Below the pieces are notes generated by a model. That model ran no database searches. It worked only from the letters and a program-made list of their open reading frames with translations, and was not told the origin of the DNA. Shown here piece after piece: positions 16,470 to 25,336 of a stretch of DNA of 40,466 nucleotides. Positions within the stretch are counted from its first letter, which is position 1, and each line of letters starts with the position of its first letter. The stretch comes from Candidatus Hydrogenedentota bacterium. GTDB taxonomy: Bacteria; Hydrogenedentota; Hydrogenedentia; Hydrogenedentales; JAEUWI01. The stretch spans positions 1 through 40,466 of the forward strand of contig JAEUWI010000063.1 of the NCBI GenBank assembly GCA_016791475.1. The letters run 5' to 3'. The position numbers and the translations under genes were made by a program.

Positions 16470-17333
16470 CTAAGACTCTCTATCCGCCACAAAGCGCGCA
16501 AGGTTCCGTAGATTTTCGGCTTCCTCGCCGAAGACCGCCAACGCGGCCAGAGCCGACGCCACGGCCTCCCCAGCCAGGCGCCGGGATTCGTCCAGGCCCA
16601 GCAGCGCCGGGTAGGTCGATTTGTCGCGGGATTCATCGCTGCCCACGGGTTTGCCGATTACGGCTTCCGCACCAACGACATCGAGAATATCATCCGTAAT
16701 CTGAAAGGCCAGGCCGAGGTGTCTGCCGTAGTCCGCCAGGGCGTCTACTTGTGCTGCGGTCGCGCCCGCCGCCATGGCGCCGCAGCGCAACGACACCTGA
16801 ATCAGCGCGCCGGTCTTTGCGCGGTGGATTCGACGCAGGGCTTCCAAGTCCAGTTGCTTGCCCTCGCCATCCAGGTCCAATTGCTGACCGCCCACCATGC
16901 CGCCCGCGCCCGCCGCACGGGCGAGTTGGCGGACAATTTCCGTGGAGCCCGTGTCGGCGGCCGCATCAAAGGCCATGGTCAGCAGCGCATCACCCGCGAG
17001 AATCGCCGTGGCCTCGCCATAGACCTTGTGACAGGTCGGCTTGCCCCGGCGCAGGTCATCGTCGTCCATCGCGGGCAGATCATCGTGAATCAGAGAATAG
17101 GTATGAATCATTTCCAGCGCGCAGGCCACCGGCAGGGCGATCGAATCATCGCCCGAAACCACCTCCGCCGCCGCCAGGGCCAGGGCGGGCCGCAGGCGTT
17201 TGCCGCCCGCGAAGAGGCTGTAACGCACCGCTTCGAGAAGCGAGGCTGGAACGCCCTCCCACGCGTCCACGCGGGCTGCAAGAGCCGCCTCGGTGCGCTG
17301 GGCCTTGGCCTGAAGAAATTCCACCGCGGTCAT
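16470..17333 (-). CDS. ispA: Polyprenyl (farnesyl/geranyl) diphosphate synthase, IspA type
   Basis: A 287-residue trans-prenyltransferase condensing isopentenyl diphosphate with allylic diphosphates. The family motifs are GGKRLRP (43-49), the first Asp-rich motif HDDLPAMDDDDLRRG (D84, D85 onwards), the Lys-Thr pair (AKTGALIQ) and the second Asp-rich motif FQITDDILDVVG (D214, D215). The small, Ala-rich form and its position right after xseB fit the farnesyl/geranylgeranyl class found as xseB-ispA in many bacteria. Chain length cannot be fixed by eye. Start and preceding stop overlap as TGATG with xseB, giving tight translational coupling. The dxs gene, often next in such operons, is not present downstream. 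Confidence 0.93.
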   Translation of the reverse strand: MTAVEFLQAKAQRTEAALAARVDAWEGVPASLLEAVRYSLFAGGKRLRPALALAAAEVVSGDDSIALPVACALEMIHTYSLIHDDLPAMDDDDLRRGKPTCHKVYGEATAILAGDALLTMAFDAAADTGSTEIVRQLARAAGAGGMVGGQQLDLDGEGKQLDLEALRRIHRAKTGALIQVSLRCGAMAAGATAAQVDALADYGRHLGLAFQITDDILDVVGAEAVIGKPVGSDESRDKSTYPALLGLDESRRLAGEAVASALAALAVFGEEAENLRNLARFVADRES

Positions 17334-17734
17334 CAGAAAAGCAGATCCTCTTCGTCGGGCTCGGGGGTCGGTTCCGGCTCGTAGCTCTCCTGCGGCGGGG
17401 CCACGGGCTTCGCGGGCGTTGCGGGCGCGCGCGTCGCCGCGGGGGCGGCGGCGGCGGGGACCTTCGCTGGCGCGGGCGCCGACACGGGAGCGGGCGGCGC
17501 CTCTTCGTCGAAGGGCTGGGGCTCCTGATCGCCGTCGGCGTTCTTCACCAGGATTTCGATTTTCTTCTCCGCCTCGCTCAGGGCCTTCTCGCAGCGCCGG
17601 GCCAGGGTGATGCCCGATTCGAATTGCTTCAGCGCGTCGTCGAGGGAAAGTCCACCCTCTTCCAGCGCGCCCACAATCGCTTCCAGGGCTTCCAGATCCT
17701 GCTCAAAGGTTGCGTCACTCTTGCTCTTGGCCAT
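17333..17734 (-). CDS. xseB: Exodeoxyribonuclease VII small subunit with extended acidic C-terminal tail
   Basis: A 133-residue protein. Residues 1 to about 68 are the XseB helical hairpin ([30 protein letters not shown], then [18 protein letters not shown]), which packs in several copies on the XseA helix. Typical XseB proteins stop at about 80 residues. Here a Pro/Ala-rich linker of some 50 residues follows, then an acidic end [10 protein letters not shown]. The overall plan (folded domain, disordered linker, acidic tip with terminal Phe) resembles the SSB C-terminal peptide; the last five residues also loosely resemble beta-clamp-binding peptides. The gene overlaps xseA by 20 bases and ispA by one. 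Core function is certain; the tail role is inference. Confidence 0.95.
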   Translation of the reverse strand: MAKSKSDATFEQDLEALEAIVGALEEGGLSLDDALKQFESGITLARRCEKALSEAEKKIEILVKNADGDQEPQPFDEEAPPAPVSAPAPAKVPAAAAPAATRAPATPAKPVAPPQESYEPEPTPEPDEEDLLF

Positions 17735-19079
17735 GTGCCTCTTCCTCTATGCGTCGCACCGTCGCCGTGACCGCGCCGCGTCCAAATCGTACATAAATTT
17801 CATCGTCTTGCTTCAACGCCACGGCCTCGCGTACCAAGGTCTTCTCCGGCAGCTTCCAACCCACCGCATAGCCGCGCGACAAAATCGCCAGCGGGCTTAG
17901 CGCGTCCAATTGCGCCACCAGGGGCCTGAGTTTGTGTCGGCCGGCTGCCGGAATGTCGCGTCCCGCATTATTCAGGCGTTGTTCCAGTCGTTTCAGCCGT
18001 TCGCCCGCACGTTCCAATTGTATCTTTGGCGACAACAGGGCCAGTGATCGGGCGGCCCGATCCACGCGCTTCCGGGCCTCGGCCACGCGATCCGCCATGG
18101 CGTCTTCGAGGCGCATGCGATACTCATCGCTCGTCTGACGACGCTGGCGCACCAGTTCCTGGGGACGCTGAAGCGTGTAGCTGTTCTTTGCCATTTTCAC
18201 CCGGTGCCGCGCGTCGGTCAGGCTGCGATCCAGGGCCTGGCCCAGACGTTTCCGCAGGCGCGCGACTTGTTCGCCGAGGGCCGCCTGTTCCTTCACCACC
18301 AGCTCCGCCGCCGCCGAAGGCGTGGGCGCGCGCAAGTCCGCCGCAAAATCGGACAGAGAGTAGTCCACTTCATGGCCCACGGCGGAAATGATGGGCGTCT
18401 TCGCTTCATAGATCGCGCGCACGACCACTTCTTCGTTGAAGGACCACAAGTCCTCCAGCGAGCCGCCGCCGCGCCCCACGATCATGACATCCACACCCCA
18501 GGCGTCCAGTGCGCGGATACCCGCCGCAATTTCCGCCGCCGCACCGTCGCCCTGCACCCGCGCGGGGTAGATGATGACATGAATCCCGCCAAAGCGCCGC
18601 GTAAGTACATTCAGAATGTCGCGAATCGCCGCGCCGGTGGGTGAAGTCACCACGCCGACCTTTCGCGGCAGCAGGGGCAGGGGCTGCTTATGGATGTCGT
18701 CGAAGAGCCCTTCCGCCGAGAGCTTTTTTTTCAATTTCTCGAAGGCGAGTTGCAGCGCCCCCAGCCCCTTGGGTTGCATGTCGCTGATGATGATCTGGTA
18801 CGCACCCCGGCGTTCGTACACCGTGATTTCGCCGTGGGCCAACACCTCCAGGCCCGCTTCCGGCGAAAACTTAAGCCGCGAGAGCTTGCCTTTGAACATC
18901 ACGGCGTCGATTTGGCTGTTTTCGTCCTTCAGCGTGAAATAGACGTGGCCCGACGAGGCCAATTTCCAGTTCGAGATTTCACCCGACAGCCAGACGGTCC
19001 CTAAGTCGTTTTCAAGCAGGGATTTAATGCGGCGCGTGAGCTGGGTAATGGTGAGTATGGAGTCGCTGCTGGTGTTCAT
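17715..19079 (-). CDS. xseA: Exodeoxyribonuclease VII large subunit
   Basis: A 454-residue catalytic subunit of the bidirectional single-strand exonuclease VII. It has an N-terminal OB-fold ([21 protein letters not shown]), a nuclease domain with [42 protein letters not shown] and [29 protein letters not shown], a long basic coiled-coil helix (about 260-390), and the C-terminal [14 protein letters not shown] segment. All are typical of XseA and the length is normal. No clear ribosome site precedes the ATG at 19079. It is the first gene of a three-gene overlapping operon with xseB and ispA, and is transcribed divergently from the arsM operon across a 116-base gap. Confidence 0.97.
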   Translation of the reverse strand: MNTSSDSILTITQLTRRIKSLLENDLGTVWLSGEISNWKLASSGHVYFTLKDENSQIDAVMFKGKLSRLKFSPEAGLEVLAHGEITVYERRGAYQIIISDMQPKGLGALQLAFEKLKKKLSAEGLFDDIHKQPLPLLPRKVGVVTSPTGAAIRDILNVLTRRFGGIHVIIYPARVQGDGAAAEIAAGIRALDAWGVDVMIVGRGGGSLEDLWSFNEEVVVRAIYEAKTPIISAVGHEVDYSLSDFAADLRAPTPSAAAELVVKEQAALGEQVARLRKRLGQALDRSLTDARHRVKMAKNSYTLQRPQELVRQRRQTSDEYRMRLEDAMADRVAEARKRVDRAARSLALLSPKIQLERAGERLKRLEQRLNNAGRDIPAAGRHKLRPLVAQLDALSPLAILSRGYAVGWKLPEKTLVREAVALKQDDEIYVRFGRGAVTATVRRIEEEAHGQEQE

Positions 19080-19136
19080 GGGTTGGATTGTAATAGATCA
19101 TCGAAGGATAGTGCGAGCCAACACGCAAAACTTCTG

Positions 19137-19165
19137 TTGCATTTTCAGTAAATTCAGAATATACT
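19137..19165 (+). promoter_or_regulatory. Sigma70-type promoter of the hgcC-like/arsM operon
   Basis: TTGCAT (19137-19142) and TATACT (19160-19165) are separated by exactly 17 bases in an AT-rich patch unlike the surrounding GC-rich DNA. The -10 ends 30 bases before the start codon, which has GAGGAG upstream. Confidence 0.65.
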
Positions 19166-19171
19166 TATATT
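19158..19171. promoter_or_regulatory. Palindrome over the -10 box, candidate operator
   Basis: AATATACTTATATT is a perfect inverted repeat of six bases with a two-base centre. It covers the -10 hexamer, a position where a bound repressor would block transcription. A candidate binder is the AbrB-fold protein encoded by the first gene. Confidence 0.45.
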
Positions 19172-19195
19172 GTTACGTTTGCAGAGGAGATTGGC

Positions 19196-19480
19196 ATGAA
19201 CGAAAGCAAGGCTCAAAGCTGCTGCGAGTCCAATGAAGCCTGTGCCACGGCTGGATTCAAAGTGGAGTCCATCATCAGCGTGGATGAGCGGGGCCAGATG
19301 CTCCTGCCCAAGGATTTTCGTGCCCGGCATGGTATCGAACCGGGTGAGAAGCTGGCGCTGGTCAGCTTTGAGAATGAAGGCGCGCTGTGCTGCATGTGTC
19401 TGATCCGTACCGAGGCGCTGGGCGGGATGATCCGCAATCACCTTGGCCCCATGCTGAACCAGATTAACCCCAAGTCCTGA
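19196..19480 (+). CDS. HgcAB-associated (HgcC-like) AbrB/SpoVT-fold protein, cysteine-rich
   Basis: A 94-residue protein whose middle (SIISVDERGQMLLPKDFRARHGIEPGEKLALVSFE) is a SpoVT/AbrB swapped-hairpin domain. Cysteines lie on both sides: C9-C10 and C16 in the N-terminus, and C65-C66-x-C68 in GALCCMCLIR. The end LGGMIRNHLGPMLNQI matches the family known as HgcAB-associated protein, which also occurs next to arsenite methyltransferases. hgcA and hgcB are not in the window. It is first in a two-gene operon with arsM, 16 bases upstream of it. The paired cysteines suggest binding of thiophilic metal or metalloid, perhaps as a sensor; that is inference. Start is set by GAGGAG upstream of ATG 19196. 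Confidence 0.78.
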   Translation: MNESKAQSCCESNEACATAGFKVESIISVDERGQMLLPKDFRARHGIEPGEKLALVSFENEGALCCMCLIRTEALGGMIRNHLGPMLNQINPKS

Positions 19481-19496
19481 ACAGGAGGATGCCAAC

Positions 19497-20330
19497 ATGG
19501 CCATCACGAAGATACATAAAGACGTGCAGAAGACCTACGGCAAGATCGCGCGCAGTGGCGGGAGCTGTTGCGGCCCGAGCACCTGTTGCGGGGCGCCGGA
19601 TCCTTCGTTCTTTCGCTCCGTAAGCGGAAACATCGGCTACAGCGATGCCGAGATGGACGCCGTGCCCGACGGCTCAAATCTCGGGCTGGGTTGCGGCAAT
19701 CCGACGGCCCTCGGTGCGCTGAATGAAGGTGACACGGTGATGGACCTCGGGTCCGGCGCGGGCTTTGATTGCTTTCTGGCCGCGCGCAAGGTGGGGGAAA
19801 CGGGCCGGGTGATCGGCGTGGACATGACGCCGGACATGCTGGAGCGCGCCCGGGCCAATGCGGAGAAGGGGGGCTTCAAAAACGTAGAATTCCGTGAGGG
19901 TCAGATCGAATCGATACCGGCGGCCGACGGCGAAGTGGACGTCATCATCTCCAATTGCGTGATCAATCTCTCGCCCGACAAGCTTCAAGTATTTCGCGAG
20001 GCGCTGCGCGTGTTGAAGCCCGGCGGTCGGATTTTTGTGTCCGACATCGTGCTGGAGCGCCACCTGCCGTGGTTCGTTCGCCGTTCGGGCGCCATGTATT
20101 CCGCGTGTATCGCGGGCGCCCTGCTGGAGCCCGAGTATCTCGGCGCAATCAAAGCCGCGGGCTTTGAGGATATCACCATCGGCAAGCGGGCGATCTACAG
20201 CGTGGACAACCTGGTGGCGGATCCCGGCGTGGGCAGGATTACCCGTTTCCTGCTGACCATACCCTACTTCCGCGCCATGGCCTCCGGTGTGGTCAGTCTG
20301 GGCGTATCCGCCACGAAGCCCCGTTCCTGA
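19497..20330 (+). CDS. arsM: Arsenite S-adenosylmethionine methyltransferase
   Basis: A 277-residue cytoplasmic SAM-dependent methyltransferase that converts As(III) to methylated arsenicals. The N-terminus carries the usual SCCGPSTCCG cysteine cluster. The Rossmann core has VMDLGSGAGFDCFLAA (SAM motif I) and GVDMTPDML. The three family cysteines that bind As(III) are present: C66 (GLGCGNP), C154 (ISNCVINL) and C204 (YSACIAGAL). Motifs and length match ArsM. AGGAGG sits about eight bases before ATG 19497, and the HgcC-like gene is 16 bases upstream, so both are expressed together. No arsR, arsB or arsC gene is adjacent, so methylation may be the stand-alone arsenic response here. Confidence 0.95.
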   Translation: MAITKIHKDVQKTYGKIARSGGSCCGPSTCCGAPDPSFFRSVSGNIGYSDAEMDAVPDGSNLGLGCGNPTALGALNEGDTVMDLGSGAGFDCFLAARKVGETGRVIGVDMTPDMLERARANAEKGGFKNVEFREGQIESIPAADGEVDVIISNCVINLSPDKLQVFREALRVLKPGGRIFVSDIVLERHLPWFVRRSGAMYSACIAGALLEPEYLGAIKAAGFEDITIGKRAIYSVDNLVADPGVGRITRFLLTIPYFRAMASGVVSLGVSATKPRS

Positions 20331-20520
20331 CCGGTAGTCCCGGCGGCACGCCACCGCGCTGCCAACGCCTGCCCGCACAAATCGATTGCGCATTTTTCAA
20401 TTTCGGGTTATTGTTGAGTTGGCAAACCTGCCTGGCTGAATGCAGAACCTGGAGAGGCGCAAGGCGGCCCGGCGTTTGTCACGTGCAGCGAGGGTGGCAT
20501 GACGCCAGGAAGCTCGGTTG

Positions 20521-21822
20521 ATGGATGGATGGACAGGAATATGGGGCAAGGTCGGTGCCCGCTCCCCGGGATTCGGGCCGGGAGTGTGGAAGCTTATGCT
20601 GCCGCTCTTCGTTCTGGGCGCGCTTCGAGGTGTTGCCGCGGAATCCGTCGAATCCCCGTCGCCCCTTGTTTTCGGCATGTCCGCCGCCCTCAGCGGGCCC
20701 GCGGCGGACCTGGGTATCGAGATGTCCCTCGGCGTTCGCACCGCCTTCGACGAACTGAACCGGGCGGGTGGAGTACAGGGGCGCCCGCTCCAGTTGATCG
20801 CCCTCGACGACGGCTATGAGCCGGAGCGGGCGGTGCCCAACATGCATCGTCTCATTGAGCAGGACAACGTGCTCGCCCTGGTGGGGAACGTCGGCACGCC
20901 CACGGCCGTGGCCGCGGTGCCCATCGCAAATCGGGCGGGGGTCCCCTTCTTCGGAGCTTTCACCGGGGCGGGGGGGGGGGGCGGGGCGCCCCCGGCGCGC
21001 GGGGGCGTGGACTACCCGGCGCGCGACGCGCCCCCGACGCCCCCGGATCGCGTGGTCGTGAACTACCGGGCGAGCTACGCGGAAGAAACCGAGGCCATGG
21101 TGGACGCGCTCGTAGAGGTCGTCGGCGTGCGCCCGGCCGAGATCGCCTTCTTTACCCAGCGCGACGCCTACGGGGACGCCGGTTTCGCGGGCGGCGCGCG
21201 CGCGTTGAAACGGCATGGGCTGGAGGATCCCCTCAACGTGGCCCATGGCCGTTACGAGCGCAATACGCTGGCCGTTGAGAACGGACTCGCCGATCTCCTC
21301 TTGCACGATACGCTCCCAAAGGCGGTGATCATGGTGGGTGCCTATGCGCCCTGCGCCGAGTTCATCAAGCTCGCCCGGACTTCGGGACTCAACGGGTTCT
21401 TCCTGAATGTGTCCTTCACCGGCGCGGAGCCCCTCCGGCTTGCCCTGGGTGAAGCGGGAGAAGGCGTGATCATCACGCAGGTTGTGCCCCACTTCGAATC
21501 CGCCCTTCCGGCCGTCGAGGCCTATCGAAAGGCCCTCAGTAGCCTCGACCCCGAAGCCGCACCCTCCTTCGGTTCCCTGGAGGGTTATATCGCCGCCCGT
21601 ATCCTTTGCCGCGCCCTCGAATCGGTCTCCGGCCCGATCGGGCGGGATGCCATCATCGAGTCCCTCGAATCCCTGGGTACATTTGATATCGGGCTCGGCA
21701 CGCCCCTGGAACTCGGACCGGACAAGCATCAGGCCTGCCACCAGGTATGGCCCACGGTGATCCGGGGCGGTCGGGTCGTTCCCATGGAATGGTCCGATCT
21801 CGCGTCGCGAAGCGGGGAATAA
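20521..21822 (+). CDS. Periplasmic substrate-binding protein (Leu/Ile/Val type), kinase-linked
   Basis: About 433 residues. A hydrophobic stretch ([17 protein letters not shown]) serves as signal peptide. Type-1 periplasmic binding-fold motifs follow: [65 protein letters not shown] and [15 protein letters not shown] 20521 has AGGAAG upstream but gives a long pre-signal segment; ATG 20596 starts directly at the signal peptide. No ABC permease or ATPase follows. Instead a hybrid histidine kinase begins five bases after the stop, so it probably delivers ligand information to the kinase sensor domain. Around residues 148-175 the usual LLR-PPDR-like stretch is replaced by a Gly/Pro/Ala run encoded by extreme-GC DNA with 12 Gs, which may be mutation or sequencing error. 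Confidence 0.85.
   Translation: MDGWTGIWGKVGARSPGFGPGVWKLMLPLFVLGALRGVAAESVESPSPLVFGMSAALSGPAADLGIEMSLGVRTAFDELNRAGGVQGRPLQLIALDDGYEPERAVPNMHRLIEQDNVLALVGNVGTPTAVAAVPIANRAGVPFFGAFTGAGGGGGAPPARGGVDYPARDAPPTPPDRVVVNYRASYAEETEAMVDALVEVVGVRPAEIAFFTQRDAYGDAGFAGGARALKRHGLEDPLNVAHGRYERNTLAVENGLADLLLHDTLPKAVIMVGAYAPCAEFIKLARTSGLNGFFLNVSFTGAEPLRLALGEAGEGVIITQVVPHFESALPAVEAYRKALSSLDPEAAPSFGSLEGYIAARILCRALESVSGPIGRDAIIESLESLGTFDIGLGTPLELGPDKHQACHQVWPTVIRGGRVVPMEWSDLASRSGE
20965..21050 (+). other. Extreme-GC segment with a 12-G run inside the binding-protein gene
   Basis: A run of 12 G (20970-20981) opens about 85 bases that are almost entirely G and C. It encodes [12 protein letters not shown] and a Pro/Asp/Ala-rich stretch where homologous binding proteins have a short ordered loop before PPDR-VNYRASY. 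The frame stays open. It could be a slippage-prone phase-variable tract or a consensus error. Confidence 0.7.
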
Positions 21823-21827
21823 GCGTC

Positions 21828-24575
21828 ATGTCCCCCACACAGCAACGAACCAGCACTTCGCGTCTCGTGTGGCTGCTTACCCTCGTCGGCATGTCGGCCG
21901 GGGGAATCATGCTGCTGATCTTCGCCCTCAGTATTCAAGACATGCGCGCGGAACGGCGTTCCCGGGACGCTCTCCAGCAGGAAACGGTGCGAACCGCCGA
22001 AGTCATGCATCGGAGTCTGGGCGAGGCGGAGGCCGAATTGACGCGCCTCCTGGACGAACAAGCCGGGGCGGAGGGCGCGGGGGAGTGGATCGCCCACTTC
22101 CGAGCGGAACTCCCCACCGTCGCCCGGGTGAACCCCTCCAGACAGGAAGCCGCGACGTTGGCGATCGACGAACTGGCCGGATTGCACCGCCGGGCGGTTG
22201 ATTGGCGGGCGACCTACCTGCGCGGCCATAACCAGTTTCGAGAGCGCCGACGCGCCGTGGAGTCCGCGCTCCTGGCCCTGCGCGAGGCCGTGGAGAAAGC
22301 CGAAGGACGGGAGCGCCTCCAGCTCGCAATAGAATTGAACCGGCTTCTCGGGCGGGATGGGGCGGTACCGCCCGCCCCCGTTGATGGCGACGCGCCGCGG
22401 CCGAAAATGAATCCCGTGCTCACGGCCGCCCGGAGCGAACTTGCCGATCTTGCCCTGCTTCTGGAGCGCATGACGGCCGAACCGAACGTGGATCGACTGG
22501 TCGACTACAAAGACAATCGCCTGAAGCCGATCCTGACCAGGCTGCGCGATGCGGTGGCGCGCGCGACATCCGGGGGCGGGGTGGAAAGCGAGCTTGCGGA
22601 ACCGATGCGGAAATTTGAGACCTTGCTGCTCGGGGAGGGCTACACCATTGACTTCGACCACCAGACCATCGTTGTCGGCGGCAACGGGTTCTACGAAATG
22701 GTGGAGCAGGGACACCGGATCGAGGAAGACCGCGAACAGATCCTCCAGATGACCCGGCACGCCCTGGAAAGCGCCCATGGGGTGGTGGACGACATTCGCA
22801 AGGCGGCCGAACTCTCCGTGCTTCAGCTTTCGGCGGACACCGAAACCCGGTTCAACCAGGCCCTGTACTCCATGGTCGGTGTCGCCGTGCTGACCGCCGG
22901 CGTCTTTCTACTATTCGCAAGCCGAATTGCCCGCACGGTGAAATTGCAGGTGGAAACCATCCGCACGGCCTATCGTTCCCTGGCGGAGACAGCGGAGGCC
23001 CTGGAAGCCGCCAAGAACAAAGCGGAAGCCGCAACGGAAGCGAAGGCCCAGTTTCTGGCCAACATGAGTCACGAAATTCGCACGCCCATGAACGGAGTCA
23101 TCGGCATGACCGGCCTGCTCCTGGACACCGAATTGAGTCGGGAGCAACAGACCTACCTTGAGATCGTCCGCGCCTCCGGCGACTCGCTGCTCACGCTCAT
23201 CAATGATATTCTGGATTTCTCCAAGGTCGAAGCGGGCAAGCTCGATTTTGAAGTGCTGGACTTCGACCTCCGCGCAACGCTCGAGAGCGTCGGCGACACC
23301 CTGGGCTTCAAGGCCCAGGAAAAAGGCCTGGAAATGGTCATATCCATCGCGCCCGAATTGCCCACCGCACTCCGCGGTGATCCGGGACGCCTGCGCCAGG
23401 TGATTACGAATCTCGTGAGCAATTCCATCAAGTTCACAGAGCACGGCGAAATCGCGGTGCGGGTGTCCTGCCTGGAAAATGGTGAAGAAGAAGTTCTCGT
23501 CGAGTTTGCCGTCAGCGACACGGGCATCGGCATACCGACCGCACACTTCCCCTTGCTGTTCTCCGCGTTTACCCAGGTGGATGCGTCCACCACCCGCAAG
23601 TACGGGGGAACGGGCCTGGGGCTGGCCATTTCGAAACGGCTCGTGGAGGGCATGGGTGGAACCATCGCACTGGAGAGTACCGTCGGCGCGGGATCGACCT
23701 TTCGCGTTTCGGCCCGATTCCAGAAACAGGCGGGGAATAATGCCCCGATCGAGCGCCAGCCCTTTCCGGCCCTTCAGGTACTCATCGTGGACGACAATGG
23801 AACCAATCGCCGTCATGTCCACGACCTCCTGAGCGCGTGGGGCTGCCGTTGCGTGGCTACCCCGTCTGGAGACGAAGGATGGGAGTGCCTGCGGCATCCC
23901 GGAAACGCTTTCAGTCTGGTCCTCCTCGATCTCCAGATGCCGGGTATGGACGGAGAGGGCCTCGCCCGCCGGATACGTGCCGACGCCACCCTGGGTGCCA
24001 TTCCGATTATTTTCATGAGCACGATCGCGGGTCAGCGCGGCATGACACGGCTGGCCGACTTGAGTACCGCCTACGTCACCAAGCCGGTAAAGCAGAGCCA
24101 GCTCAGACAGACCATGGCGGCGATACCGGGTACGGGTCTGGAACGGCGCGCCGAATCCGAACCTCAGCACCCGGCCGCGGAACGAGTTGCCGGCGAGCGT
24201 CGGGGAGCCCGGATACTCCTGGCGGAGGACAATCCAACCAACCAGATGGTCGCCGTAAAAATACTGGAGCGCCTCGGCTATCGCGTGGAGATCGCCGCGA
24301 ACGGCGAGGAGGCCATCGAGGCACTGGCCGAAAGCGAATACGACCTGGTGCTCATGGACCTTCAGATGCCGGGCATGGGGGGGCTGGAGGCAAGCCGGAT
24401 TATTCGCGACGCCGATAGCCGCGTGCCCCGTCACGACATTCCCATCGTGGCCATGACGGCCAACGCCATGCAGGGCGATCGAGAAATGTGTATGGACGCC
24501 GGGATGGACGACTACATCTCCAAACCGGTAAAGCCCAACGAGCTTCGCGTGGTCCTGGAGAAATTCCTGAACTGA
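21828..24575 (+). CDS. Hybrid sensor histidine kinase with periplasmic domain and two receivers
   Basis: A 915-residue membrane kinase. TM1 (about 14-36) and TM2 (about 343-366) bracket a roughly 300-residue helical periplasmic domain. A coiled linker follows, then the HisKA domain with phospho-acceptor H415 ([15 protein letters not shown]). The HATPase domain comes next, with N box [12 protein letters not shown]1 DTGIGIP and G2 [17 protein letters not shown]. Receiver 1 has D701 ([13 protein letters not shown]) and receiver 2 has D844 ([13 protein letters not shown]), with Lys in TKPVK and SKPVK. No Hpt domain is present, so the output partner must be elsewhere. It lies five bases after the binding-protein gene, a layout like TorT/TorS, in which a periplasmic protein presents ligand to the sensor. 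ATG 21828 is chosen since the upstream frame overlaps the preceding gene. Confidence 0.95.
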   Translation: MSPTQQRTSTSRLVWLLTLVGMSAGGIMLLIFALSIQDMRAERRSRDALQQETVRTAEVMHRSLGEAEAELTRLLDEQAGAEGAGEWIAHFRAELPTVARVNPSRQEAATLAIDELAGLHRRAVDWRATYLRGHNQFRERRRAVESALLALREAVEKAEGRERLQLAIELNRLLGRDGAVPPAPVDGDAPRPKMNPVLTAARSELADLALLLERMTAEPNVDRLVDYKDNRLKPILTRLRDAVARATSGGGVESELAEPMRKFETLLLGEGYTIDFDHQTIVVGGNGFYEMVEQGHRIEEDREQILQMTRHALESAHGVVDDIRKAAELSVLQLSADTETRFNQALYSMVGVAVLTAGVFLLFASRIARTVKLQVETIRTAYRSLAETAEALEAAKNKAEAATEAKAQFLANMSHEIRTPMNGVIGMTGLLLDTELSREQQTYLEIVRASGDSLLTLINDILDFSKVEAGKLDFEVLDFDLRATLESVGDTLGFKAQEKGLEMVISIAPELPTALRGDPGRLRQVITNLVSNSIKFTEHGEIAVRVSCLENGEEEVLVEFAVSDTGIGIPTAHFPLLFSAFTQVDASTTRKYGGTGLGLAISKRLVEGMGGTIALESTVGAGSTFRVSARFQKQAGNNAPIERQPFPALQVLIVDDNGTNRRHVHDLLSAWGCRCVATPSGDEGWECLRHPGNAFSLVLLDLQMPGMDGEGLARRIRADATLGAIPIIFMSTIAGQRGMTRLADLSTAYVTKPVKQSQLRQTMAAIPGTGLERRAESEPQHPAAERVAGERRGARILLAEDNPTNQMVAVKILERLGYRVEIAANGEEAIEALAESEYDLVLMDLQMPGMGGLEASRIIRDADSRVPRHDIPIVAMTANAMQGDREMCMDAGMDDYISKPVKPNELRVVLEKFLN

Positions 24576-24582
24576 CCCGGCT

Positions 24583-25260
24583 TCAGCCCGCCGCGGGTGC
24601 CGGGAGCAGAGGACTGACCAGCTTGGTCCACGCGGCGTACCCCGCATCGGTCATATGGAGTCCATCCTTCTGGAGAAACTCCTGTCGGGGGAGGCCGTCC
24701 TCGCCGAGCATAACGCTTTCCACGTCCACCAGTACCAGCCGGGGCTCGGACTGGGCCATCGCACGAATCGCCTCGTTGACTTTCTTCATCTCGGGATAAA
24801 GATTCCATCGGGCGGTGCTGGGCTTGATACCGATAAACAGAATTCGGGTCTCGGGGAGGTGCTCCCAGACTTTGGTCGCCAGCTTCTTGAAGTCCTCGGT
24901 GACCGTTTCCGGAGATTTGTCGCGGGCGATGTCGTTGTCCCCCGCATAGAAGACGATCGCGGACGGTTTGTAAGGGAGGACAATGCGATCAACATAGTAA
25001 AGAGAATCGGAAATTTCCGAGCCGCCGAAGCCCCGATTGAGCACGGGTAAACCGGGGAACCACTTTCCCAGTTCCCACATGCGGATACTGGAACTGCCGA
25101 GAAAAAGAACGCCCCCGGGCGCGACGGGTTCTTCCCGATCTTTGGCCTCGAAGCCCGCAATGGTCTTTTCCCATCGGGCCGGAGAATTCTCCACCTCTTC
25201 GGCGGCGACAAACCCGGACAGCAGGGTCAGGGCGAGGAGGGTGGTAACGAGCGCGCGCAT
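24583..25260 (-). CDS. Secreted SGNH/GDSL-type hydrolase
   Basis: A 225-residue protein with a signal peptide (residues 1 to about 20, ending VAAEE). The SGNH blocks are in order: FLGSSSIRMW with nucleophile S57, NRGFGGSEISD (the Gly block), YAGDND with N109, and DGLHMTDAGY with the D199/H202 pair. Family members are esterases, lipases or carbohydrate/lysophospholipid deacylases; this secreted GSSS type is common in PVC-like bacteria and of mostly unknown substrate. It starts 76 bases after the second ceramidase-like gene on the same strand, with a strong hairpin between, and converges on the kinase gene with seven bases between stops. GGGGAA precedes the ATG at 25260. Confidence 0.9.
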   Translation of the reverse strand: MRALVTTLLALTLLSGFVAAEEVENSPARWEKTIAGFEAKDREEPVAPGGVLFLGSSSIRMWELGKWFPGLPVLNRGFGGSEISDSLYYVDRIVLPYKPSAIVFYAGDNDIARDKSPETVTEDFKKLATKVWEHLPETRILFIGIKPSTARWNLYPEMKKVNEAIRAMAQSEPRLVLVDVESVMLGEDGLPRQEFLQKDGLHMTDAGYAAWTKLVSPLLPAPAAG

Positions 25261-25290
25261 CTTGAGGTTCCCCTTCGATCCGCGCCCTGA

Positions 25291-25323
25291 CGGCGGGCGG
25301 GACCGGTGTGATCCCGCCCGCCG
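25291..25323. terminator. GC-rich hairpin between ceramidase-like and SGNH genes
   Basis: A perfect 12-bp stem (25291-25302 with 25312-25323, CGGCGGGCGGGA type) with a nine-base loop, 14 bases after the ceramidase-like stop. No T-run follows, so it may be a pause, an RNA-stabilising 3' end or a partial terminator in front of the SGNH gene. Confidence 0.4.
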
Positions 25324-25336
25324 GGAGCGGACGGTG

